From Oasisia sp. SBJ-2009 (lineage: Eukaryota > Annelida > Polychaeta > Sabellida > Siboglinidae), in assembly GCA_964017155.1 (NCBI GenBank), contig OZ024854.1, positions 52,381,096-52,445,095 of the forward strand: a DNA stretch of 64,000 nt. Direction: 5' to 3'. This document shows, one piece after another, positions 23,121 to 34,700 of this stretch. The notes below the pieces were generated by a model. The model did not search any database and was not told the DNA's origin. It saw nothing but the letters and a program-made list of their open reading frames with translations. Made by a program: the position numbers and the translations under genes. The first letter of the stretch is position 1. Each line of letters opens with the position of its first letter.

Positions 23121-24031
23121 CTGGGGACAGACCACAACGGTGTTACTGGTTGACCTTCACCTGGGGACAGACCACAACGATGTTACTGGTTGACCTTCAC
23201 CTGGGGACAGACCACAATGATGTTACTGGTTTACCTTCACCTGGGGACAGACAACAACGATGTTACTGGTTGACCTTCACCTGGGGACAGACCACAACGA
23301 TGTTACTGGTTGACCTTCACCTGGGGACAGACAACAACGATGTTACTAGTTGACCTTCACCTGGGGACAGACCACAACGATGTTACTGGTTGACGTTCAC
23401 CTGGGGACAGACCACAGCGATGTTACTGGTTGACCTTCACCTGGGGACAGACCACAACGATGTTACTGGTTGACCTTCACCTGGGGACAGACCACAACGG
23501 TGTTACTGGTTGACCTTCACCTGGGGACAGACCACAACGGTGTTACTGGTTGACCTTCACCTGGGGACAGACCACAACGATGTTACTGGTTGACCTTCAC
23601 CTGGGGACAGACCACAACGATGTTACTGGTTGTCCTTCACCTGGGGACAGACCACAACGATGTTACTGGTTGACCTTCACCTGGGAACAGACCACAACGA
23701 TGCTACTGGTTGACCTTCACCTGGGAACAGACCACAACGATGTTACTGGTTGACCTTCACCTGGGGACAGACCACAACGATGTTACTGATTGACCTTCAC
23801 CTGGGGACAGACCACAACGATGTTACTGGTTGACCTTCACCTGGGGACAGACCACAACGATGTTACTGGTTGACCTTCACCTGGGGACAGACCACAACGA
23901 TGTTACTGGTTGACCTTCACCTGGGGACAGACCACAACGATGTTACTGGTTGACCTTCACCTGGGGACAGACCACAACGATGTTACTGGTTGACCTTCAC
24001 CTAGGGACAGATCACAACGATGTTACTGATA
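23108..24031. repeat. 40-bp minisatellite made of the GPCR 3' splice site
   Basis: About 23 tandem copies of a 40-bp unit. On the minus (coding) strand it reads gtgaaggtcaaccagtaaca then tcgttgtggtctgtccccag. The first 13 bases equal the first 13 bases of exon 2; the last part is the pyrimidine-rich end of the intron with its AG. Copies differ by few changes (aacgg/aacga, ctgggaacag at two copies, ctagggacag at the last), and every copy I checked keeps the AG. Confidence 0.97.
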
Positions 24032-25272
24032 GCAACTAGACAGCCAACCAACCAGACAGTCAGCCAACCAGACAGTCAGCCAGCCAGACAGTCGACCAAC
24101 CAGACAGTCAGCCAACCAGACAGTCAGCCAACCAGACAGTCAGCCAACCAGACAGCCGATCAGATAGCCAGACAGTCAGCCAACTAGATAGTCAGACAGC
24201 CAGCCAACCAGACAGTCAGCCAACCAGGCAGTCAGCCAATCAGACAGTCAGCCAACCAGACAGCCAGCCAACCAGACAGCCAGCCAACCAGACAGTCAGC
24301 CAATCAGCCAACTAGATAGTCAGACAGCCAGCCAACCAGACAGTCAGCCAACCAGACAGTCATCCAACCAGACAGCCAGCCAACCAGACAGTCAGCCAAT
24401 CAGCCAAATAGATAGTCAGACAGCCAGCCAACCAGACAGTCAGTCAGCCAACCAGACAGTCAGTCAGCCAACCAGACAGTCAGCCAACCAGACAGCCAGC
24501 CAACCAGACAGCCAGCCAACCAGAGAGTCAGCCAACCAGACAGCCAGCCAACCAGACAGTCAGCCAACCAGACAGCCAGCCAACCAGACAGTCAGCCAAC
24601 CAGACAGTCAGCCAACCAGACAGCCAGCCAACCAGACAGCCAGCCAACCAGACAGTCAGCCAATCAGCCAACTAGATAGTCAGACAGCCAGCCAACCAGA
24701 CAGCCAGCTAACCAGACAGCCAGCCAACCAGACAGTCAGCCAATCAGACATTCAGCCAACCAGACAGCCAGCCAACCAGACAGCCAGCCAACCAGACAGT
24801 CAGTCAACCAGACAGCCAGCCAACCAGACAGTCAGCCAACCAGACAGTCAGCCAACCAGACAGTCAGCCAACCAGAGAGTCAGCCAACCAGACAGCCATC
24901 CAACCAGACAGTCAGCCAACCAGACAGCCAGCCAACCAGACAGTCAGCCAACCAGACAGTCAGCCAGCCAACCAGACAGCCAGCCAACCAGACAGTCAGC
25001 CAATCAGCCAACTAGATAGTCAGACAGCCAGCCAACCAGACAGCCAGCCAACCAGACAGTCAGCCAATCAGACATTCAGCCAACCAGACAGCCAGCCAAC
25101 CAGACAGCCAGCCAACCAGACAGTCAGCCAATCAGACATTCAGCCAACCAGAAGCAATTTAAAATAAACCTATTTGCCCCACAACAGCGAGAGGATTTGA
25201 TCATATAGACCAAGTCTAATGCTTCAACCACTGCACTGCATGCTCCAGTAACACTTAAACATGTCTATTTAC
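23121..25272 (-). other. GPCR coding intron (2152 bp)
   Basis: On the minus strand the donor is CAG|gtaaat (exon end at 25273) and the acceptor is ccccag|GTG (exon start at 23120), both phase 0. The intron is filled by the 40-bp acceptor-derived array (23121-24031) and the CCAACCAGACAG array (24036-25152). Only about 120 bp at the donor end is non-repetitive. Confidence 0.85.
24036..25152. repeat. Tetranucleotide-derived array (cagccaaccagacagt)
   Basis: An irregular tandem array of 12- and 16-bp words such as cagccaaccagacagt and cagccagccaaccagaca, interrupted by catcagccaactagatagt blocks that recur at intervals. The latter suggests a longer higher-order unit. It lies inside the GPCR intron. 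Confidence 0.95.
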
Positions 25273-26148
25273 CTGCACAATCATGATGAGTTGGAAGGCG
25301 CAGATAGGGATCCAGCAGAGGACAAATGTTCCCAGGATGAAGAACGTTGTACACAGCGCCTTCTTGTTCTGGCGGAAGTTGCCCCCAGCCGATGACTGTT
25401 GATCGTGCAGTTTGCAGACTGTGACACAGATGCCAATGTAGACGAACGCCATGGCAACAAAACAAATTAATGCAATCACAAAGACAGTGTATTCCTCTTG
25501 GTAGCGGGAGATGTAGACAAACTCACAGAAGTTGTAGCGGTGACGGAGGCGCATGTATCTGGGGTTCATGATTGACACGATGACGTCCGAGAAGCCACAC
25601 ACGGTCGCGATCACCCAGAAGAGTGAGATCATGACGATGGAGCGGCGACGATTCATCAACATGTGGTAGTGCAGAGGCTTCATGATTGCTATGTGGTGGT
25701 CAAGAGCCATGCCCAGCAGGTTGAGCAGTGTCACATTGAGTGCCGTTGTGTTCAACGCCTTGATGACCATGTGCAGACAATGAGAACGCAGACGGATGTA
25801 GGTGGGACCCGCCCCCAGGTAGTCGAGTGGGTTGAGGATCTTGTTGATGACGTGGAACACGAGACTGACAGCAATGAGCATGTCTGAGGCGGCGAGGCTC
25901 ATGATGAGGCGAGCGTGAGGTATCCCGGTGCTGAGGTTGATGAGGGCCAGCAGAGACAACATGTTGGCGGAGATGGCGAGTAAACCCAGAATGAGGGCCA
26001 TCATTGTGTCGGGTTGGGACAGGATCGCCTCAGCTCGGTGCTTCATGTCACTGCTGGGGAACACATCATAGACGTAGTCTTCACTCTCGTTTCCCACAAA
26101 CAGCTCACTCAGGTTGTACCTGGGCACCGACACATTGGACGACATCAT
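25273..26148 (-). CDS. Class A (rhodopsin-like) GPCR, coding exon 1
   Basis: This exon encodes residues 1-292 of a 412-residue plasma-membrane receptor. The extracellular N-terminus (1-46) has three N-glycosylation sequons (Asn5, Asn12, Asn20) and no clear signal peptide. TM1 is about 48-72 (Asn62) and TM2 about 80-102 with LAASD (Asp89). TM3 (about 124-150) begins at Cys124 and ends DHHIAIMKPLHY in place of DRYxAI...PLxY. TM4 has Trp178 and ECL2 has Cys208. TM5 (about 221-244) lacks the usual proline. TM6 (about 264-291) carries CWIP (278-281). Absence of the TM5 proline and the DPxxY in exon 2 resemble the melanocortin/cannabinoid/adenosine-like (MECA) group. The ligand is not predictable, so I call it orphan. 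The second ATG at 26145 could serve equally as start. Confidence 0.93.
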
Positions 26149-26304
26149 CCTGTCTAAGGTTCTACACCCTGTGGTTGGGCCACTTTGTTCAGTGTTTGTT
26201 TGGGTGCCTTTGTAAAGTGCTCAATTAAACTCTCTCCAGAAGCAATGTGCTCGAACAAATCCTTTCGTTTTTCTGTTTTCTCCTTCGCCAGTTCATCCTT
26301 GACA
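26149..26304 (-). other. Probable 5' UTR part of GPCR exon
   Basis: Upstream of the start codon on the minus strand, a good acceptor (tttcttttcag|TGTC) ends the intron at 26305. The region from 26304 to 26149 would thus be 5' UTR continuous with coding exon 1. Inference from splice consensus only. Confidence 0.55.
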
Positions 26305-26411
26305 CTGAAAAGAAACAGACAGTGTTATATATTAATATCAATGTTAGATAATGGCTTGTGCATGATCCATTAAACGGGTTGAACAAGGCATCCCACTATG
26401 TAAGAACTTAC
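26305..26411 (-). other. Probable 107-bp 5' UTR intron of the GPCR gene
   Basis: On the minus strand a strong donor (GAAAAG|gtaagt, exon end at 26412) lies 107 bp before the acceptor tttcttttcag at 26305. Spacing and consensus are good for a short intron. An upstream non-coding exon would lie from 26412 towards about 26550. Confidence 0.5.
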
Positions 26412-26760
26412 CTTTTCTTCAAAGAGTCTGAATTTAAAGTCGGTCTGACAGACACAGCCCTCAGCACTGCTACTCCCTTGTTAAGTGCAGTAGTGCACAC
26501 CTCTCACTCTTAAAACTATGTAAGATTGTTCCTTTGGGCAGCATGCCAGTTCAGTTTTTATCACAAAGTGCAAATGCACTATATAGTTACGTCTTTCTGC
26601 ACCCGTGAAATATGAATGAGTCAAATATTTATATATATAATATGTATGCAATATATATATATAACGTTTCTCTATATTTTGTATATATATATATAAGGTC
26701 TATATATGTATAATATGTATATTATAGTGTATAAGTTTTATCTATGCATATATATATTGT
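26412..26760. other. Putative upstream exon and promoter region of the GPCR, then TA-rich DNA
   Basis: The first 100-150 bp may hold the 5' UTR exon on the minus strand. A TATATAG-like word occurs near 26579-26585, but its use as TATA box is unproven. From 26625 to 26757 the sequence is imperfect TA/TATG repeat. Confidence 0.3.
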
Positions 26761-28027
26761 GGTTTCCCTGATACGTAGGACCTGCAGTGTCTCGGTGTTG
26801 CTGTAGTCCTAGTAAGAGTAACAGCCTGCCTTCCAGATGGAGCTTACATAATGTATACCTATAATGACTTTGTGTGTACCTATAAATATACCTATAAAGT
26901 ATGTACCTATAAATTAACAAAATACGTTTCCTGTCATTTTTACAAGAAAGAACACAGAGAAGAGATAGAGAAGATAGTTTCCAATTTAACAAACATTACT
27001 TAAATTTACAATTTTTTGCAAAGCTGCATGTATTTTGCCTGAGATGACTTGGTATCATAGACTAGTCCACAACAAGGTGATCACTAGGCTTCATTTGGCT
27101 GCACATCTCTTTGTGGTAGACTCGTGCAAGAGGCAGGGTGACGTCATGTATACACTGTACAGTACTCGGTGTGCTGTATTACAAAGCCGCAGCTAGGACT
27201 AAACACTGGAAACAAGTTAGGAGAGTGCATGCCTTACAAGTGAGCCATTTTGACAGCATAGATCACAGCAAATCAAAAACCCACACTTGAAAACATATTT
27301 GGATACTCGTCGTTTGGAGTCAGTCAAATGTAAAATTGTTTGGTGCTCCCTGCAAGCGTTGCACAAAGTCGATGTCACTAGATAAACAAAGGTTGAAGTG
27401 TAAACAATGTCATGTCGATTCACACATGACATGTCATCGCTCAAAATGCAACCTTGTTTGATGACGATGCTATTCGTCGTTTTATTACTGTTTAAATGAT
27501 GTATTTTGTGTAAAAATTAAACATGCGGAAATTACGTTTTTGTTTCACAATGTTGCATCACTTTTTTTATAACAATATTGTGATAAATGTTCTCTTTTTT
27601 GCAATAGTCTTATAAAAAGCTGTGTGCAAGATAGTTAGGATTATGTATGCCGTTTTTAGCATGCTGCCCTGGCAATTGTCGTGTATTGTACATGTATATG
27701 TACCTCTAGGTGTGGCTTGGCATAGATTTACACAGGCTAATGAAACTACCTGGGGTAGTTAGTTGATGTATTGCTTGATGTTTAGCTTAATAACTGAACC
27801 ATTCCCAGCCACACTGATGTATAATGCCTTAACTGATAAATGTAATGTATTATTTGAAAACAACCACAGCTTGGCGACATTATTGTTTAAAAAAGTTATC
27901 AACCTAATTCATTATCAAAATGTCATGGTGCAAGTTGGAATATGTATGCACAACATTTCTATATTTGCTAATTTGATGAAATGTTCGCAAATTTGCACAC
28001 TGCGACAGTTGAACTAGTAAATTTGTA
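26761..28027. other. Unassigned DNA
   Basis: No gene recognised. Around 26863-26915 the phrase acctataaatatacctataa is part of a short local tandem duplication. Confidence 0.4.
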
Positions 28028-28056
28028 ATTATATATATATATATATATATATATGC
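28028..28056. repeat. (TA)n microsatellite
   Basis: Pure TA run. Confidence 0.95.
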
Positions 28057-28541
28057 TAAATCATTTAATTTTGTTGCGGTATAATTTTGCTATTTTCTTC
28101 ACAATATTATTGTATGACTGAAATAATAGCTTAATTTTACCAGGTTATTTAAATGAGCATACACAAAATAATACAATTTTAATCAAGGGATTTGGGGCAC
28201 ATAAAATTTCAAAAAGGCACATTGTTTTATCTTTTGGTGTGCCCAAAAGGTAGATGCATTTCTTTTTCAGATCACTGAAGTTACATGATCCACCCTAGCT
28301 AATCGATGGATGGTTGAAAACACGTTTCATGTTGAAAATAATTTATTAATGTCCATCTAAAATCTGATATGAAACCAAAAAGCAAATAACAAATCGTTTT
28401 AAAAAACATTGAGGGAAAATTTGGCAAGAAATAACAGGGTAACATTCTATTTCTTCTAATGGATTATAGGGTTAATGCATCAAAGTTCAGTATATAATTA
28501 CATAGCGTTTAGGAAGAACACTTTATAGACACACTTAGCGT

Positions 28542-28546
<5 letters not shown>

Positions 28547-28572
<26 letters not shown>

Positions 28573-28667
28573 GCACTTTTGCACAAACACATGCAGACAC
28601 ATTTTATAAAAATTCCCAATCAGTAATACTAGTGGGTATAGTTGTCCTTCAAAAATATGTATTTGTA

Positions 28668-28714
<47 letters not shown>

Positions 28715-28716
28715 TG
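28547..28716. repeat. Two (TA)n microsatellites flanking a 95-bp spacer
   Basis: TA runs at about 28547-28572 and 28670-28716. The peptides YIYIYI read across them are artefacts. Confidence 0.9.
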
Positions 28717-28719
28717 ACA

Positions 28720-28990
28720 CAGGGTGCCGTGACTTACCAGGAAGAGTGCAGCACACAAAGCAGTGACAAGCTTCCATCCCAACCCAGGGCAATGGCAGCA
28801 GGCCAGTTAAACCGCTCCACCGATGGTGCGCCCAGTCTGAGCATGGCGGCAGAGAGCAGCACTAGGCTGTGTTACTGCTTCCCAGATCAAAGCACCAATA
28901 GCCGTGGACAACGCAGTGTCCATTTCAGCTGTCAGCTGTGGAAGTATGGGTGGACACCAGAAATAGCCGTCCACTGCTAGTGCATTCAGT
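28720..28990. other. GC-richer unassigned segment
   Basis: More GC-rich than its surroundings, with a clean gtaagt on the minus strand at about 28732-28737 and a 55-codon open minus-strand stretch (GYFWCPPILPQLTAEM...). No family is recognised and no plausible partner exon is visible. It could be a transposon-derived repeat. Confidence 0.3.
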
Positions 28991-29131
28991 TGTTGTGTTT
29001 GACACGCTGGGCTTGGTCCGAGTCAAGTGATTGCCACGTGTAGACGCAGGGACATTGGGAGCAACCCCTCACTTAACCACGTGCTTCACTCCCCACTGCA
29101 CACCAGTTTGCCTTTGAAAGTAACTGATGAT

Positions 29132-29216
29132 ATTTTTTGCATGTCAGAAACTGCCGTGGACTATTGCCACGTTCCACGGTCAAGGTTGTGGCTGGCAGTT
29201 AGCTCATGCAAAAAAT
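29132..29216. repeat. 85-nt imperfect hairpin
   Basis: The outer stem attttttgcatg (29132-29143) pairs perfectly with catgcaaaaaat (29205-29216). The inner stem aactgcc (29149-29155) pairs with ggcagtt (29194-29200), with small bulges between and a loop region of about 38 nt that can fold further (gccac/gtggc). Confidence 0.75.
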
Positions 29217-29423
29217 AATTCATACTTCACCCTGTTTCTGCTTTACACCTGCAGTCCTGCACTCAGGCAGACATACCAGCTGCTAATTATTATATGAGTC
29301 TTGACCAACTTTCCAGAATGTTATAAAATTATACATATTTACATATGCATGTTTTTGTGACGGAGAAACTGGACTAGTTAACGGTGATACAATGAGAATG
29401 TGGCTCCTTCTCTCCCTGATATT

Positions 29424-29490
29424 ACAACCTGGGGTATGTGTACCCCTGGAGGTACACGAGGTAGCGAGGGGTAGGTGGAGGGGTGGCTGA
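29424..29490 (+). mobile_element. Possible hAT element terminus
   Basis: Contains acaacctggggtatgtgtac, then ccctggaggtacacgagg and ggggtaggtgg. This strongly recalls the CCAACCTGGGGTACGCGTACCCCTGG start of some non-autonomous hAT families. The other end was not found. Confidence 0.4.
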
Positions 29491-29961
29491 AAGTAAGGTC
29501 AAGTGCAATAATTCTGTCACGTGACACAGTTCACAGAGGAGAACAGTTATTTCCGTGATGTTATTGAACTCGCAGAAAACATAGTTTTCAGGTAAACATT
29601 AAATTCTAAATAGAAAATGTTACCCAAGAAGGATTGACACCTGTAGCAAACTGTCAGCTGTTCTGTTTTCCCGCACATATATGAATCTAAGAAAATGTGA
29701 CAGAAAACAACCTTCGTTTGAAGTTTATAAATTGTAATAACCTGCACATCTCTTTTTCCATTTAATATACAAGTTCAGAAAGTTGATCATAACTGACATT
29801 TTTTAATGTTTTTCCACAGTTGTGCTTTTCTAACATTAGCGGGTTCACTACGGCATACATCTACTCCCTGTATGGGATCTTTTTGTTCCTCTGTCATGAC
29901 ACCAGATAGTGTTAGTGTTGACTGCTAAGTAGGCACACCAAAAAACAAACAGCAAGCGATT

Positions 29962-30028
29962 GATGTGTACCTAGGTCTTCTATACAGACTGACAGCCACT
30001 CTACCCACAGAGCTACGGCACCCCACTC
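29962..30028 (-). mobile_element. tRNA-like SINE head (degenerate)
   Basis: On the minus strand the sequence reads ggggtgccgtagctctgtgg then gtagagtggctgtc. This matches a pol III A box (TAGCTCTGTGGGTAGAG). A weak B box (ggtacacatc) follows at tRNA-like spacing. It is a tRNA-derived SINE head, not a functional tRNA. The body is not recognised. Confidence 0.4.
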
Positions 30029-30059
30029 AGACAGGCAGTGGTTATTTAATTATAACGAC

Positions 30060-31115
30060 AACTTAAATGTTTAATCCTCGCTATTAAGTTTCCAGTATCT
30101 AACACAATGAGAGTGGTATTTATTCAAAATGACTGAACATTTCTACTAGCCTGTGAAAATATGGCCTACCTGTATGCACTTGCGTCCACCCCAGTAATCA
30201 CACAGCAGGTGTGATTACAAATGTTACACCTGTGAGACCCTACTAATGTACAGGTAACACAGGAATAACATTTAGTCATTGTGTGCAGATATAGCACCAA
30301 GGTTGTAGGTGATTAAATAGTGTGTCACATGTTATAGGCCTTAGTTCAGGAACAGTTATAGGTTGCCATGAAAATCAATTTTATAATTTTGGTAAATGTG
30401 TTGGGTGATGACGCGGCCTCCAGCGTCCCCCTGAAGCAAGGCCCTGAGGGAACACAGGTCTAGACTCAGTCAATGCCCACTCACATGTCAGCCTCCATCT
30501 GGGGTATGTCTGGCCTTCACCTGAATGCTTTGGAAACGTCATCAGCAGAAACAAAAACCTTTGGCGTTACAACGATAGTTTTTTTCAGAACAACTAAGTT
30601 TTGATAAATCCTACAATTGCTGCTGAAGGAAGGGTTTGATTCACTGTGCTGATGGGTGTTTATGAATACCTTAAGTGTTCAACGTGTCTCTAATTCACAA
30701 CCAGATATGTTTATCTCACCATCATCTGTTGGCTGTAGTGGGCTGCCTTCACTTCAGTTTCCCGCGGCTGCCCTATGGATTGCGGAAAACAACTGTTTTT
30801 CTGCCCGGGAGACTTATTTTTTCTCCTCCATTCCATGAGATCCATATCATTGCAATGATGACCGATATGATTGCGAACCTTTTCTCAAAAAAGCTTGTCA
30901 CTCCTGACAATCCTGAATCCTCACAGTTTTCAATATGTGACCAAGGATCTGCTTAGTAATGCAGATTACACATTCCATTACATGGCCACAAGTATGCTTG
31001 TACATCACAGTACAAAAGAGGTCTTCATGTGATGTAATCACAATGTAATCATCTGCTGGTGGTAGGTGACTTCTCATGATCATATTGCCATGGTGGTAGA
31101 CAGCTAAGTACAAAG
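30060..31115. other. Unassigned DNA
   Basis: No supported gene. Open frames near 30656-30956 show no motif. Confidence 0.4.
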
Positions 31116-31119
31116 TATG

Positions 31120-31450
31120 TGTAAGTTCTTATAACAGAGCAGTCTCCAGTCTTCAAGACTGTTCAAGTGCTTTACACTTTACTCCCTGGCATACCTGTAC
31201 AATTGAACACCAACTCAAAGTCTCTGGGAAGCATCCAGCAATGCTGCAATTAATGTGCAAAGACTGTTCTTACACAACTGTCTGCCTCAGTCTATACCTA
31301 GAGAGGCCGACTCATTCACACAGCTGAGTGAACTGAGGCAATGTAGAGTGAACAAACTTTCCCCAGACACAGTATCACCGGGATTGAAACTTGGGTTCTC
31401 GTAGTTGAGAGTCTGACACTGGCCACTGGGCCAGTGCTGCTACTAAGTGT
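31120..31450 (-). mobile_element. tRNA-derived SINE, family A, diverged copy
   Basis: The minus strand begins near 31445 with an A box-like tggcccagtggccagtg and a B box-like agtttcaatcc, with ctctcaactacgagaaccca between. The body shares long stretches with the copy at 56208-56525: gctttacactttactccc, gggaagcatccagc, attaatgtgc, agctgagtgaactg and gcaatgtagagtgaa. Many substitutions indicate an old insertion. Confidence 0.8.
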
Positions 31451-31462
31451 CTTGGCAAACAA

Positions 31463-31740
31463 ACGGGGCCAGTGGTCGAGTTGTTAGAGTGTTGGACAGT
31501 TGTTTGGAGGAACTGGGTTTTGATTCCTGGTAAAACCAGTTGGTGACAATGTGACAATGTGAGTGGCGTCTGATCGGTCCTCAACACTCGCTTCAGGCAC
31601 AGTTCATTAACCGCAGGTGCACAGGCATCTTTCTTGCAAACGCCACATAAATTACTAGAGGTTCTCTTTCACTTGGCTCCTAATCAGTAAGTGCATTATT
31701 GACCTGGGTACAAGGTCTTGGGCGTGGTTTCACCTGTGAA
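31463..31740 (+). mobile_element. tRNA-derived SINE, family B
   Basis: The plus strand begins ggggccagtggtcgagttgt, with tagagtgttggac after it (A box-like). A B box-like gggttttgattcc lies about 45 bp further on. The body (about 31530-31740) is unlike family A. Its head is about 15 bp from the head of the oppositely oriented SINE at 31120-31450. Confidence 0.6.
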
Positions 31741-34700
31741 CACTTTCAGCCTCACTGCAGCTCAAAAAAGAGAAACCAGAAAGTAAATCTCTATGATATT
31801 GCACATAGTGCTTTGAACAAAGACAACTTTGTTTCTGTGAGTATATAAATATACACACATGCACTAAGTTTGTGCATATATGTGTAGGTAACCTTGACGG
31901 AGGTATAGATGTGCACTGATACATAAGTCTATAATTACAATACATGCGGCCTGAAATAGGAATAATTGGATATGTTAACTGAGGCAGTTTTTCTCAGTGT
32001 CCATGTGTTGTTCACTGTATTGTACAAACTCTACACATCAAAGTCATTTTCCACCTATTGTGATGTAACATTCAGTTTAACCAGACACCAAGACATGTAT
32101 CTCTATGATGGTGTTCACCATGCAGTGACATTACTGTTTTTGACTCGGTTTAATTGTGAAGTGTAACATATCAGTGCTATAAGTTAGGATGCTAAATTGT
32201 TGATGTTAAATCAGCCTGTAGATGATTCCACAACCAACTCTAAAACAATGTGAAACAAGTAGTATTTTGTTGCAGACAACTTTGCTTTCCTCGTTGTCCA
32301 GGGCTGATCAAAACTGGCATTGCTAGCAGCTTTCAATGTGTTGCTTCTTTCCTCTGTCTTGCCCTGACATTGCAAACATTGTATCCCTCCCTCCCCCCAT
32401 CTCTCCATCCCTCCCCAAATCACACAGTCCTTACACCCCACTCCCCCTCCCCTCCCCTCACATTGACGGTCACACTGAATCACTGGAGACAATGTACAAT
32501 GACAACCATCATCTGTCACCATGTTGGCAGTGTTGACAAACTTCCTAATGACATTTGTAGAGCCAGTGTGAGTTGTGTCTGTCAACAGAGGCTTCACCTT
32601 GGCCCACTAGTGCCCTGGGCTGGTTCCATCATGTGATATCTTCTAATTACACTTAGTCTCTGACACTGGCGCAGTGCTCCCCTGTCCAGGGGCCGGCACT
32701 GGTGGAATGTGTGGAGGCCGACAGAATCGACTCCTACCAGCACGTCTTCATATACGTCATATATGTAGAACAAGCTCGGTGCGTGAACTTTCAGTTTTTC
32801 TATAAACACCCCTAATCATTTGGTGTGAATTCTTCGGGTAATGTTGCCCCTAAGTGCGCCTTCAGGTGTGCGCCATGTTTCAGCACTCACAAGCAGTGAC
32901 GGCCCTATGAGCTCTGTCAGCTTGAGTATACCCAGTCAAATACGTACTTAGCATCACATAAGCTGCTCGTATTCACCCAGTGCAAGTTGGTGTTCACACT
33001 CACTATATGCGTGGACTGCGTGTGTCAAGGCTCAACCTGTGGTGTTTTACAAAAGGGCCAGGCTGACATCAAAGGCTCACATTGGCAAGTGTGTTAAGAA
33101 ATGTGCAGTATGCTAGTATCGGTTCATTGTCCGACAACAGAATGTGTTGGAAATATTCCGTGAATTTATTGCAACATAGCAGTACCATAACGTTGATTTA
33201 ATCCACTATGTGTTATCATGTTTCATCATATCTGCTGTATTCCTTCAGTCATGTGAATTGTTATCTGTCACCTTTGTGTTGTATATCATGATGATGTCTA
33301 ATATGTTCAGAATGCCTAACTATTATATTGGCTGCATAGAAGTATAAAACTATTATATTGGCTGCATAGAAGTACAAAATATTATTATATCAGGAACATC
33401 ACAGAAACTAAAACAATAGGTCATATATTACCAGTGTTTTCACTAATATTAAAATAATAATGGTTAGTTATCACTACAGGGTATTATGCTTCACAGTTTT
33501 GTGATTCCTGTAATATAAAATACACCTTACTTAGCCCTAAGGAACACATTACTTAGGTATGTACAATAAACTTCAAAATTGGTTCTCATCTGTGTGATCT
33601 TATAAATGGAACAAGTTAGTTCTCAGATTGAATGACCTGTAGTAACGTGTAGGTATAGTTGGTGCTGCAGTGACAGCAGCTGCTTTTGAAACACACTGTC
33701 CATGAATCATTGTAAATCAATGTATATCAAAACTAACATATGGCATCAAGCTGTTCATGTGATGTTTAATTATTCAGCAGCACCAGTTTGCAGTGTATTA
33801 TATGATGGTTGACCTGTGACCTAGGATTAATTGTTGTATTAACCTCTATCTGTGTTGAGTGTCAACAAAAACATGCAATGGCAAAAACAAATACCAGAGA
33901 ACTTTGAGATATTGTTTGTTCTCAAAAGAACCCATTCACATATTAATTGTTAAATCAGTTTATTTTACCAGCATGTAAACAGTAATTTGATACCACCTGT
34001 ATGATGTCACATCAAGAATATGAATGTATCTAAAAATAAAACCACCATAAAACTGATAAAACAATTGAACAGATGATAAGCAACCACTGTCTTTATCCAC
34101 TTGCCTTCTGGTATGTGTGGCTTTACATGGCAATCTCATTAAAATAAAGGTTGTGGAATGCCACGGAAATTTTCATGCGTTCAAGGAATTCTTTTATACC
34201 CAATTACCAATTAAGACAATTTCAGTAGTATTCAAACCTGAACTATTCATCCACATTTCCAGAGTGAAGAGTGTAACTTAAACCATTGCTAATGACTTGT
34301 TCCATGAAGTTAATTGTCAGTGTTGATAAACTACTCAACCAGGGGTCATCATCAAAGTATTTCATTGACTGTGGAGCCAAGTCACCTTCGAGATTGTGAG
34401 AGTGTAAATGAGAAGGTGGACAAGGTTCCAGTCTACACAGCTGAATCTACCCCCAAATCTACAGGCATCGTATGTACATTCCACTACCCCAGTCTTCATT
34501 TGCCAGGCATGCAGCAGTTACTTCATATTTTATTCTATACACTTTAATATTATTATTTTTTTATTTTAGCATTGGCTCAGACACATGTGTTTCATACAAT
34601 TGTCTGGTTTTATCAAAGCAGGAGGTTAACATCTTATTCATGGTGATTAGGTTGACCAATAATCACCGAGCTTTGACATTGGTTGTGACCCGACAGGTTC

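Noticed and set aside
22758..23135. Separate 125-residue gene beginning MVCPQ
   Set aside because: The first five codons are intron sequence before the acceptor AG; the frame is the last exon of the GPCR.
26575..26590. TATA box of the GPCR gene
   Set aside because: The TATATAG word lies at a possible distance from the inferred UTR exon, but the region is TA-rich, so it has no weight without transcript ends.
28498..28782. Signal-peptide-like start (GWKLVTALCAALFL) followed by a gtaagt donor on the minus strand
   Set aside because: The first codon is TTG, not ATG; no ATG in frame upstream gives a plausible leader; the remaining frame runs into a TA repeat.
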